Shown one piece after another: positions 1 to 6,223 of a DNA stretch of 8,584 bases. The notes under the pieces were generated by a model, which worked only from the letters and a program-made list of their open reading frames with translations, was not told the DNA's origin and made no database searches. The number at the start of each line of letters is the position of its first letter. The stretch's first letter is position 1. A program made the position numbers and the translations under genes. The stretch is from Candidatus Dormiibacterota bacterium (GTDB lineage: Bacteria; Chloroflexota; Dormibacteria; Aeolococcales; Aeolococcaceae). Location: contig JAFALX010000328.1 in NCBI GenBank assembly GCA_019234035.1, forward strand, positions 1 to 8,584, in the 5' to 3' direction.

Positions 1-6
1 CGGCCG

Positions 7-573
7 CTACGTTGGCTCAGGTGGTATCTGCTTCTCGAACCAGCAATGCAGGGCCACGATCGCAATCAGGGCGAGGCATGTGAGCCCCAGCAGAATCGCG
101 AGACCCGCAGGTCGGCCGTGCGAAACGACCGTCGGCAGTGCCACGAAGAACGCGACCAGGACGAAGACCGCGTAAACCGCAGAGGCAGCCTTGGTGTTGC
201 TGATCCTCGTGGCCACGGCCCCGAGGCGTTGAGTGATCACGATCCCACCCAGTTCCTTCTCGAGCTCGGAGGCACGCGCGGCCGCCTCGCGCAGCAGGCC
301 CCACCAGTACCGGTCCATGAGGAACAAGACCAGGATCAGCGCCATGACGACCGCGGAAGAGGCGACGCGGTCCGTCACCGGGTCGGCCGGAGTGATCAGC
401 GCGGTGGCTGTGAGCAGCACAGTGACCAGGGTGAATCCATACTTGCGCAGGTCGGCGACGATGCCGTCCATGCGCCCGAGCGTGGCTCGGCTCTCAGACC
501 ACTCCTGCAGGCGGTGATCGGCGGGTTCGGCGGCCACGGGCGATGAGTCTGCGACGAGCAGGTCCGACCTCAC
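7..573 (-). CDS. Four-helix integral membrane protein, unknown function
   Basis: A 188-residue protein with four predicted membrane helices in two pairs: about residues 45-62, 70-88, 130-150 and 156-178. Between the pairs lies a charged helical stretch (about 92-109, ending ASELEKELG), likely cytosolic. The first 43 residues are hydrophilic. The GTG start at 573-571 overlaps the TGA of the upstream deoxyribosyltransferase-like gene by four bases (GTGA) and has no separate Shine-Dalgarno sequence, so translation is probably coupled to that gene. M35 (before DGIVADLRKYGF) is a possible shorter start. I recognise no named family. The layout resembles small membrane effectors of nucleotide-sensing conflict systems (SLATT or S-4TM types), but that is inference from architecture and neighbour only. 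The reading frame is complete and ends close to the window edge. Confidence 0.8.
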   Translation of the reverse strand: MRSDLLVADSSPVAAEPADHRLQEWSESRATLGRMDGIVADLRKYGFTLVTVLLTATALITPADPVTDRVASSAVVMALILVLFLMDRYWWGLLREAAARASELEKELGGIVITQRLGAVATRISNTKAASAVYAVFVLVAFFVALPTVVSHGRPAGLAILLGLTCLALIAIVALHCWFEKQIPPEPT

Positions 574-1148
574 GGTGTTCCAATCGCCGGCGCCGGGCCC
601 AGCACGCTGATGGCCTGCTCGATGCAGGCAGCAAGGCCGCGCATATCACTGAGCCGCTCTGTCTCCTTCGCACGCGTGCGGACCACCGTGCCGCCTGATT
701 TCCAGACCAAGCCCTCGCACATCACATTGTCGGCGAAGCCGAACGACTCCACGTGCAGTGAGTCGCGAGAGACGCGCGCACCGTAGTCCTCGATGACGTT
801 GGTGTACCCGAAGACCGGTCCCCCGTTGCCCTGCCGACCTCCCTTGGCGAACATATACGCCATCTCCACCGCAGTACCCACGTCCATGCTCACCCCGCGG
901 AACGGAGTCATGTTGGCGATGAGCAGATCGCACTCACACAGCATGTCAAGACATCGTTCGAAGACCTCATGCCCCCTCTCCTCCGCCGTGCCGGGCGGCA
1001 GGTCGGCCAATGGCACCAGTGGGAAGCGGGCGTCGAAGCCGCGCTCTCTGCACATTGCGATCTTGCGTTGACCAATCTCGGCGGCGTTGGACAGGAAGAC
1101 TTCCGGGCCTGCCAGGTAGATCACAGGCCTATCGAGGGATGGCGGCAT
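570..1148 (-). CDS. Nucleoside 2-deoxyribosyltransferase family protein
   Basis: A 192-residue cytosolic protein of the nucleoside 2-deoxyribosyltransferase (NDT) fold. Family members cleave or exchange the N-glycosidic bond of deoxynucleosides or nucleotides through a covalent ribosyl-enzyme intermediate. The N-terminal strand-loop VIYLAGPEVF (9-18) is the substrate-binding signature. CDLLIANMTPFRG (73-85) follows, then DVGTAVEMAY (89-98) with the likely nucleophile E95. DNVMCEGL (140-147) matches the Asn-x-Met active-site strand. Length is slightly above the usual 150-180, and all core motifs are intact. The ATG at 1148 has no clear Shine-Dalgarno sequence; a TACCAT element at 1162-1157 (minus strand) sits where a -10 box for a near-leaderless transcript would be. 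The gene overlaps the downstream membrane-protein gene by four bases. Nucleotide salvage and a nucleotide-sensing or depleting defence role are both possible; the sequence does not decide between them. Confidence 0.85.
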   Translation of the reverse strand: MPPSLDRPVIYLAGPEVFLSNAAEIGQRKIAMCRERGFDARFPLVPLADLPPGTAEERGHEVFERCLDMLCECDLLIANMTPFRGVSMDVGTAVEMAYMFAKGGRQGNGGPVFGYTNVIEDYGARVSRDSLHVESFGFADNVMCEGLVWKSGGTVVRTRAKETERLSDMRGLAACIEQAISVLGPAPAIGTP

Positions 1149-1258
1149 CGCTTGGCATGGTATTCAACGCCCGACGCATCGACGTGCTCGAGCTGCTCAG
1201 CGCCTATCGCGACCTTGCGCGCTACCTCGGACTACGCTGGCGCGATCCGCTGAGCTGA
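1139..1258 (+). other. Possible short ORF or gene remnant antisense to the NDT start
   Basis: An open frame of 39 residues from ATG 1139, or 33 from ATG 1157, ending at TGA 1256-1258. From 1157 onward about 25 of 32 sense codons end in G or C, and the peptide (IDVLELLSAYRDLARYLGL) reads as a plausible amphipathic helix, unlike most out-of-frame translations here. Neither ATG has a usable Shine-Dalgarno sequence, and the 5' end lies opposite the NDT start. It could be a small protein, the 3' scrap of a lost gene, or chance. The stretch from 1259 to 1479 holds no gene I can support. Confidence 0.25.
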
Positions 1259-1479
1259 GCCTAACCGGAGGCCCATCAACCCCGCTTTGAGCCTTCAGGC
1301 GATTCGCACATGATGGCTGCGTCGACTGGCGATCTTGGAGCATTTGATTAATCCGCGGCCACCCTCCTTGCCAGCGTAGCCTGTGAGCGACGCACAACGA
1401 AGCGACGCGTGGCGCCGCTGATATGCCGCGGAGAGCACAAATGCAGTAGCGTTTTGAGGCAAGGTGCGAGCGCGTTATC

Positions 1480-1486
1480 AAAGGAG
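1480..1486 (+). promoter_or_regulatory. Shine-Dalgarno for the 66-residue ORF
   Basis: AAAGGAG lies 10 bases before ATG 1497 and 13 before ATG 1500. It is one of the best ribosome-binding sites in the window. It supports the short ORF and fixes its start at 1497 rather than at the in-frame ATG 1464 upstream. Confidence 0.6.
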
Positions 1487-1496
1487 TTCACTGCTC

Positions 1497-1697
1497 ATGA
1501 TGGGGCTGAAGACGCCGCTGTTCCCCTACAAGTCAGCGCAGGCATCTGCAGACGAGTGCGAGGCCCGCGAGCTCAGTGCGTGGCTCGCGGCGCAGCGGCG
1601 CAAACCTGAGGACAAGCGGGGGTCGCATACCGACGCCTGGAGCGCTTCCCCGTACGCGACGTCCGAGCCTGACGTGCGCGGCCCGATCCCCGACTGA
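1497..1697 (+). CDS. Small hypothetical protein, 66 residues
   Basis: Begins ATG-ATG (MMGLKTPLFPYK) ten bases after a clear AAAGGAG site. The product is hydrophilic and probably soluble, with a charged helical middle (ECEARELSAWLAAQRRKPEDK, about residues 20-40) and a Pro/Ser-rich tail ending GPIPD. There is no signal peptide, membrane segment or cysteine pair. I do not recognise a family. It stands alone: about 240 bases separate it from the fragment upstream, and it converges on the DHFR-like gene downstream with a gap of about 70 bases. The case for it rests on the ribosome-binding site and a composition unlike a shadow frame. Confidence 0.5.
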   Translation: MMGLKTPLFPYKSAQASADECEARELSAWLAAQRRKPEDKRGSHTDAWSASPYATSEPDVRGPIPD

Positions 1698-1768
1698 ACG
1701 TCCGGGCAGCCGTCAGCGCGCGGCGCGCCGGCGACCATGTGCAGCGGCGCGGCGACGACCTGCCGGAC

Positions 1769-2347
1769 TCAGCCGTGCAGGGTCGGCCGGTAGATGAGTT
1801 CCTGCGTGTTGTGGTCGAGCGTGCGCTGCTCGATCAGCTCGAGGTCGAAGTCGGCCGCACCCTCGAAGATCGGGCCCGTTCCCGTCCGTCCGGTGATCAC
1901 CGGGAAGATCGTCACCTGGAGGTAGTCGACGAGACCGGCGGCCATCAGCGCCCGGTTCATCGACAGGCTGCCGTGTGAGCGCAGCGGCACATCGGACTCT
2001 TCCTTGAGCCGCGCCACAACGTCGATGGCGTCACCGCGAATGACGGTCGCGTCGGGCCAGTCCAGCGGCCCCTCCAGCGTCGACGACACGACAAACGCCG
2101 GCGTCTTCACCATGTGGACGACCCACGGGTCGCCGACCTCGGTCACTCCGCTGCTCGGCGCCAGCATCTGGATGAAATCCCGAATGGTCTTGGGGCCGAA
2201 GACCATACGCTGCTGCTCGCGGTAGATGGCGAGTCGGCGGTCGAGGAGCTCGGGGCCCTGCTTGCCCCAGTAGCCGCCCCAGTCGCCGGTGGCTGTGCCG
2301 AAGCCGTCGAGACTTGAAAAGACGTCGAAGGTGTAGGTCGCGGTCAT
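1769..2347 (-). CDS. Dihydrofolate reductase family (RibD C-terminal-like) protein
   Basis: A 192-residue protein of the RibD C-terminal / DHFR-like superfamily: NADPH-dependent reductases related to the riboflavin-pathway reductase, common as stand-alone paralogues in actinobacteria. The N-terminal strand and SSLDGF (11-16) match the family's SLDGxxA region. FGPKTIRDF (50-58) is the typical GxxTY/W-like segment. HGSLSMNRAL (125-134) is the cofactor-binding GS loop. GLVDYLQVTIFPVITG (138-153) is the characteristic strand before the closing GPIF. The length is typical. The ATG at 2347 follows GGGAG (minus strand, 2357-2353) with a five-base gap, so the start is well supported. It is divergent from the exported-protein operon at 2526, with 178 bases between holding both promoters, none of which I could assign. 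The true substrate is unknown; a role in folate or riboflavin synthesis should not be assumed. Confidence 0.85.
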   Translation of the reverse strand: MTATYTFDVFSSLDGFGTATGDWGGYWGKQGPELLDRRLAIYREQQRMVFGPKTIRDFIQMLAPSSGVTEVGDPWVVHMVKTPAFVVSSTLEGPLDWPDATVIRGDAIDVVARLKEESDVPLRSHGSLSMNRALMAAGLVDYLQVTIFPVITGRTGTGPIFEGAADFDLELIEQRTLDHNTQELIYRPTLHG

Positions 2348-2525
2348 GGTTTCTCCCTCGAGTAGATGTGAGCGTCAGTGAAGAATGACCTCCGAGCGAC
2401 ATGAGACTCATCGCGGCTCGAGGCCACGTCACTCCTCCGCTAGATGCCGCGCGCATATATCGACAGCACCACCACTCATCGCTACCGTTCCCTGCTGCTT
2501 CGCGTCCGATCATCGAGGTGACGAC

Positions 2526-3122
2526 ATGCATGGCGGGATGTCGGGTCAAACCACGTGTGCGCGAGGGGGTCGGCGGCGGCTGTGGCCGCTTGCACTGACG
2601 GGCGCCGTCGCGGCCGCGCTCCTTCCGGTTGCGGCGGTCTACGCGTGCATCGGCGTGGTCGGGCTGTCGACGAGCCCGACCAGCGTCCAGCCCGGCGGCT
2701 CGGTGACAGTGAACGGCAAAGACTTCGCTCCCGAGGTGCCCATTGAGTTGCACCTCGATTCGCTCAGTGCTCCCGTGTTCTTCACGATCCCGGCGTTCAA
2801 GGGCGACTCGATGACTTCGACGTTCAGCGTCACGGTGCCGATCCCGAGCACCGTCTCGACGGGTAGGCACGTCATCATCGCGTCGCAGACGGAGCGCGAC
2901 ATGAACAGCGGTAACCCGGCGCGCGCCGTGCTGTATGTGGGCACGCCGGCAGCGAACCAGCCGGCGGTGTCGTCGCGGCCTGCGACGGCGTCGGTCGACA
3001 ACGGCCCCGGCATCGGCGGCCTGGCGTTGATCGCGCTCGCCGCCGCGGCCTTCGGCCTGTTCGTCTTCGCGCTCATCGGCGTGATGGCCGGCCGCCGCCC
3101 GGGAGCGGCCGCCCGTGTCTAG
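2526..3122 (+). CDS. Exported Ig-like protein with C-terminal membrane anchor
   Basis: A 198-residue protein. The ATG at 2526 is chosen because GAGGTG (2515-2520) sits just upstream; the open frame extends to 2385 but that part is unlike a protein start. Residues 13-40 form a signal peptide: a basic GGRRR cluster, a hydrophobic core, then VYA before C41. The mature part opens with a motif typical of bacterial Ig/TIG-like beta domains (STSPTSVQPGGSVTVNGKDF, about 47-66) and continues as beta strands to about 135. A low-complexity linker follows, then one membrane helix (about 165-188) and a basic tail (GRRPGAAARV). The predicted topology is an extracellular domain anchored by the C-terminus. 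Its TAG lies inside the start of the propeller gene (8-base overlap), so the two are co-transcribed and probably act together at the surface. The function is unknown. Confidence 0.75.
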   Translation: MHGGMSGQTTCARGGRRRLWPLALTGAVAAALLPVAAVYACIGVVGLSTSPTSVQPGGSVTVNGKDFAPEVPIELHLDSLSAPVFFTIPAFKGDSMTSTFSVTVPIPSTVSTGRHVIIASQTERDMNSGNPARAVLYVGTPAANQPAVSSRPATASVDNGPGIGGLALIALAAAAFGLFVFALIGVMAGRRPGAAARV

Positions 3123-4806
3123 CGCACGCCGCCTCCGACGCGTCGCGCTCGCGGCCGCCGCGGTTGCCGGCGGCGCGCTGATGTCGATCGGCGGCGCAGC
3201 GGCCGCCGGGCCGTTCGAGCAAGCGCCGTTCTCCGCGCAGGGGCTGAGCATCATGCAGACCACCGCGTCGACGCGCATGACCATCGACGACAAGCTGCCC
3301 GCACGCGGCTACGGCGGGCCGTCCTCGATGCTGGTGGATCCGGCGAACCCGCGGGTGATCGTGGCGCAGACAACCCAGCTGCGCACGCGCACGTGCAAGC
3401 TGCTGCGCTCCGACGATGCCGGCGCGACCTGGCACATCCTGCCGGGCACGCCCTCGCCGAGCGCATACCCGTACTGCATGACGCCGGGTGACGCCGGTTC
3501 GCCGCAGGCAGTGATCGCCTGGGGCAAGAACAACGTCCTCTACTACGCCATGGCCGGCTACAACGTCGCGGAGCGGCAGAGCCAGGCCAACTGGAGCATC
3601 GTGCTCGCGAAGTCGACCGATCTCGGCGCCAGCTGGACCAGCACCGTCGTCGAGAACAACCGGCCGGCGACGGGCGACTCGGCGCCGAGCGACTACGGCG
3701 TCACCGGACTCGCGGTCGATACGTCGGGTGCGCAGGACGTCGTCTACGTCGGCTGGATGAAGGAGTTTCCGGCGTCGGCGTCGACCTCACCGCTCCAGGA
3801 CGGCGAGGTGGACGTCGCGACGTCGACCGACGGCGGCTTGAGCTTCGGCAAGCCCGCCAACCTCAACACGTTCACCCACGTGACCGTGACGAAGGACGGC
3901 ACCGCATATCCCCTCATCGGGATGAGCTACTTCGCCAACCCCTTCCTGACGGCGCACGACGGCACGGTCCTCGCCGTCGAGGGAGCCCAGTTCTCGACGA
4001 CGAATGCCCCGGGCGGGAACGCGTTCGACGACTCCATCCCGCTGCCACAGCTGGTGGCGCGGTCCACCGATCGCGGTCAGACGTGGACGGTGAACGCGAT
4101 GGGGCCGCCGACGTACACCGCGAACGGCGGTGGGTCGGGCTCCATGACGGGCCTGGGCTGGACGCCGAAGGGTGGTTCGCAGGGGACATTCGTCGCCGCG
4201 TATGCGGTGAACGGAACCACCTCCACGACCAGTGGCAATCAGCAGATCGCGGTGCAGCGGTCCAGCGATGGCGGGCAGAGCTGGAGCGACCCCGTGATCA
4301 TCGAGGACGATGACCTGAGCCAGAGCTTCACGGGCTTCTATCCGCAGATGGGTGTCGCGCCGAACGGCCGCGTCGACGTCGTCTGGGAGGACAACCGCAA
4401 CACGACCAACGACCACTTCCAAGTGTTCTACACGTACTCCACCGACGGCGGTGTGACGTGGGCGCACAACGTGCAGGTGACGGATCAGGCGATCAACTTC
4501 GACTTCGGCATCAGCTACCGCGGCGACATCCGCCAGCCACCGGGCGTCGCGTCGACCAACGATTTCGCGGCGGTGGGTTGGGCGGATCCGAGGCTCGCGA
4601 CCGCCGATACGGGGACGCAGGACGACTACGGCGCGATCGTGCAGTTCAACACGATTCCGCCGACGACGTCACCAACGTGGCCGATCATCGTCGCGGTCAT
4701 CGACGGCTTCGCGACGGCGGCAATCGTTGCGGGCCTCGTGATCCTGGTGCGGCGGAGGCAGCGTGCGGGCACTGTCGCTGAACGGGGGAGCGTGCGCTCC
4801 GGGTAG
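3115..4806 (+). CDS. Membrane-anchored six-Asp-box beta-propeller (sialidase/BNR-like fold)
   Basis: A 563-residue exported protein starting at GTG 3115, inside the end of the upstream gene. The signal peptide has a RRLRR n-region, an Ala-rich core and a likely cut after AAA (about residue 31). The body carries six Asp-box motifs (S-x-D-x-G-x-T/S-W/F) at residues 99-106, 167-174, 237-244, 317-324, 383-390 and 442-449. They are spaced 59-80 residues apart, as expected for one per blade of a six-bladed propeller. VVWEDNR and VGWADPR segments occur in the last blades. A membrane helix follows at about 524-545 (with D530 inside it), then a basic RRRQR tail. Such genes are often labelled exo-alpha-sialidase, but I see no RIP-type arginine motif near the N-terminus, so sialidase activity is unproven; a binding or scaffold role is equally possible. 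It is probably displayed on the outer face together with its partner. Confidence 0.85.
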   Translation: MSSARRLRRVALAAAAVAGGALMSIGGAAAAGPFEQAPFSAQGLSIMQTTASTRMTIDDKLPARGYGGPSSMLVDPANPRVIVAQTTQLRTRTCKLLRSDDAGATWHILPGTPSPSAYPYCMTPGDAGSPQAVIAWGKNNVLYYAMAGYNVAERQSQANWSIVLAKSTDLGASWTSTVVENNRPATGDSAPSDYGVTGLAVDTSGAQDVVYVGWMKEFPASASTSPLQDGEVDVATSTDGGLSFGKPANLNTFTHVTVTKDGTAYPLIGMSYFANPFLTAHDGTVLAVEGAQFSTTNAPGGNAFDDSIPLPQLVARSTDRGQTWTVNAMGPPTYTANGGGSGSMTGLGWTPKGGSQGTFVAAYAVNGTTSTTSGNQQIAVQRSSDGGQSWSDPVIIEDDDLSQSFTGFYPQMGVAPNGRVDVVWEDNRNTTNDHFQVFYTYSTDGGVTWAHNVQVTDQAINFDFGISYRGDIRQPPGVASTNDFAAVGWADPRLATADTGTQDDYGAIVQFNTIPPTTSPTWPIIVAVIDGFATAAIVAGLVILVRRRQRAGTVAERGSVRSG

Positions 4807-4826
4807 CATCGAGGCGCTGACGCTGA

Positions 4827-4856
4827 ACGAGTGGTGGTTGTCGTAGACCACTTCGT
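4827..4856. terminator. Candidate hairpin between convergent genes
   Basis: ACGAGTGG (4827-4834) pairs with CCACTTCGT (4848-4856) as an 8-bp stem with one bulged T (4852) and a 13-base loop. It lies about 20 bases after the stop of the propeller gene and upstream of the 3' end of the convergent immunity gene. No T run follows on either strand, so it is not a canonical intrinsic terminator; actinobacterial terminators often lack the T run. Confidence 0.3.
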
Positions 4857-4862
4857 GAGTAG

Positions 4863-4874
4863 CGAACGCGTTCG
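4863..4874. repeat. 12-bp perfect palindrome in the convergent intergenic region
   Basis: CGAACGCGTTCG reads the same on both strands. A second short palindrome, TTCGAA, follows within about 20 bases. The position between two convergent 3' ends argues against an operator. It may add to transcription termination or be a chance CG-rich palindrome. Confidence 0.3.
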
Positions 4875-4961
4875 GATTGCCTTCGAACGGCTTCCGTCAC
4901 CCACCCTTCGTCGCCCACGCTGTTCCGCAGCCGTTTCCGATGCGAATCGTCGCTCTGGTTC

Positions 4962-5303
4962 CTAGTCGCGGGAGGGATCCTCGGCCCCGAGGTCGACGGC
5001 GAAGACGCGACGGAGTTCCACGAGCCAGGCCAGCACACTCGATCCCATTTTCGATGGGAAGAAACCCATAAACCCGATCTCGTCAAGCATGCGGGCCGCT
5101 TCCTTCTCGTTCGGTGCGGTCGCAATCAACTCGTCCAACGACGATAGTGCGTCGCTGGCAGTACCCCGGTTCCACTGGACCAGGTCGCGGACTGCGCCTT
5201 CCCAGGAATCGTGATCGTCGTCCCAATCGGGATTCAATTGACCGGTGAGAAACTCTCGCAGCGCGTTGTGCTGCCCGGATGTCAGCGTGAAGCCACTGCT
5301 CAC
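4962..5303 (-). CDS. CdiI_2-like immunity protein for the RNase A-like toxin
   Basis: A 113-residue acidic cytosolic protein starting at GTG 5303. That start overlaps the TGA of the toxin gene by four bases (GTGA), so I prefer it to the in-frame ATG at 5474, which lies inside the toxin. The sequence fits the family of contact-dependent-inhibition immunity proteins named CdiI_2. It has an N-terminal helix (HNALREFL), an acidic DWDDDHDSWEGAV segment (26-38), SSLDELIA (54-61) and an all-helical C-terminal half with a closing SVLAWLVELRRVF (89-101). Immunity proteins of this kind bind and block the cognate nuclease domain in the producing cell. The coupling gives immunity from the same mRNA as the toxin. 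There is no ribosome-binding site of its own. The family call is from memory of the pattern and would need a profile search. Confidence 0.75.
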   Translation of the reverse strand: MSSGFTLTSGQHNALREFLTGQLNPDWDDDHDSWEGAVRDLVQWNRGTASDALSSLDELIATAPNEKEAARMLDEIGFMGFFPSKMGSSVLAWLVELRRVFAVDLGAEDPSRD

Positions 5304-6223
5304 GGTGTGGGAAACGCCGTCAAGACAATTGGTTCTCCTTGCGTGTTGATCATCAGCACGACCTTGAATTGGTTTGAAGTGGTGATGGAGCCGTCTGCCA
5401 ATCGCACTCTTCCGAGCGTCCCGGGTGGGAAGCCCGTGAGGGTGAGAGTTGGCGAACTTTGAGTTGCGAGCCATCGCCGTATGGTGGGTGCATTGTCCCT
5501 TACTGTCTCCGACACCGCCGCTTGAGCGGTCGGCTGGTCAGTGAACGTGGAGTGGATCGGCTTGGCGGAGGCTCGTAGTTCGCCATCTGTCAGTCCAACG
5601 TGCCGGCTAATGGTGTGGCCGCCAAGGCTCTCTTGGTAGGCGAGATCGACGTCACCCCTCCCTGCTTGGAGCACCTCATCGAGACTGCCCGGAAGTGCAT
5701 TCACTCGCCCCCGCAGGGAGCGGACGGCTCCCAACAATGAATCGGCGCCGACGCGTTGCAGTGCGCCGTTCACCAGCCGCGCTGTACCGGCCAAAAGCGC
5801 ACCGCCGATCGCGCCCTCCGCGGTGCTGGTGATTAGCTCGACCGGGTCGAACAGCCCCACCGCATGGTCGCCCGTCGTGTCAAAGCCACTGTCCAGGCGG
5901 TCCCAAACGTTGGCACCAGCTTGTGCGAACAGGTCGCTGAATCCGCCTATTGCCGCCTCCCTGAAGGCGATCGTTCCAAAGTTCGCGAGCCGGGAGCTCA
6001 CGACGGCGGCGGTCGTCTCGCCCACCTCGGCCGCATCCGTCGCGGGGTCGAGACCCAGTTGCGCAATGTTCGCCACGGTAAGCGCGCCCATCAGGGCCAT
6101 CTGGATCAAGTGATCGTGTTGCGCGTGCTCGAGCTGGTCGGCATAGTCGTTCAGCTGCTTGGCGAAGCTGTCGAGCTTGTTCTTAGCGTCGGCGAGCACC
6201 GCCTCCGGCGCAGGGCCGCCCAT
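5300..6223 (-). CDS. Polymorphic toxin body with C-terminal RNase A-like (CdiA-CT type) domain
   Basis: About 307 residues in one frame. The first about 40 (APEAVLADAKNKLDSFAKQL onward) are the second helix of a WXG100-type hairpin. Next comes an Ala/Gly-rich helical region, to about 5640, typical of type VII-secreted toxins. The last about 110 residues match the bacterial RNase A-like toxin domain known from CdiA C-termini: ESLGGHTISRHVGLTDGEL, STFTDQPTAQAAV, an IRRWL helix, and the closing VLTAFPTP. The domain is expected to cleave RNA in competitor cells. The HVG histidine (5600-5602) and the final-strand Thr (5318-5320) are present; the usual later Arg is Ser (5569-5567) and the final Tyr is Phe (5314-5312). 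ATG 6223 has no ribosome-binding site and is not a believable start. The true N-terminus lies upstream in other frames (next entry). The immunity gene overlaps its stop. Confidence 0.75.
   Translation of the reverse strand: MGGPAPEAVLADAKNKLDSFAKQLNDYADQLEHAQHDHLIQMALMGALTVANIAQLGLDPATDAAEVGETTAAVVSSRLANFGTIAFREAAIGGFSDLFAQAGANVWDRLDSGFDTTGDHAVGLFDPVELITSTAEGAIGGALLAGTARLVNGALQRVGADSLLGAVRSLRGRVNALPGSLDEVLQAGRGDVDLAYQESLGGHTISRHVGLTDGELRASAKPIHSTFTDQPTAQAAVSETVRDNAPTIRRWLATQSSPTLTLTGFPPGTLGRVRLADGSITTSNQFKVVLMINTQGEPIVLTAFPTP

Noticed and set aside
1259..1496. Searched for a promoter, RNA gene or mobile-element end in this gap
   Set aside because: Apart from the Shine-Dalgarno at 1480-1486, I saw no hairpin with a T run, no convincing -35/-10 pair and no terminal inverted repeats.
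2526..2648. Lipobox reading of VYAC in the Ig-like protein
   Set aside because: Tyr at position -2 is not accepted in the lipobox consensus, and the protein already has a C-terminal membrane helix; ordinary signal-peptidase cleavage after VYA is more likely.
3115..3207. Twin-arginine export of the propeller protein
   Set aside because: RRLRR lacks the following hydrophobic FLK-type residues and is better read as a basic n-region of a Sec signal peptide.
2031..3293. 420-residue open frame on the minus strand across the DHFR-like gene and the exported-protein operon
   Set aside because: Arg/His/Ala-rich composition typical of an antisense shadow in GC-rich DNA; it is antisense to or out of frame with three well-supported genes.
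3115..4806. Calling the propeller protein a functional sialidase
   Set aside because: Asp boxes define the fold, not the activity. I could not find the RIP arginine motif or a clear nucleophile pair, so only the fold is claimed.
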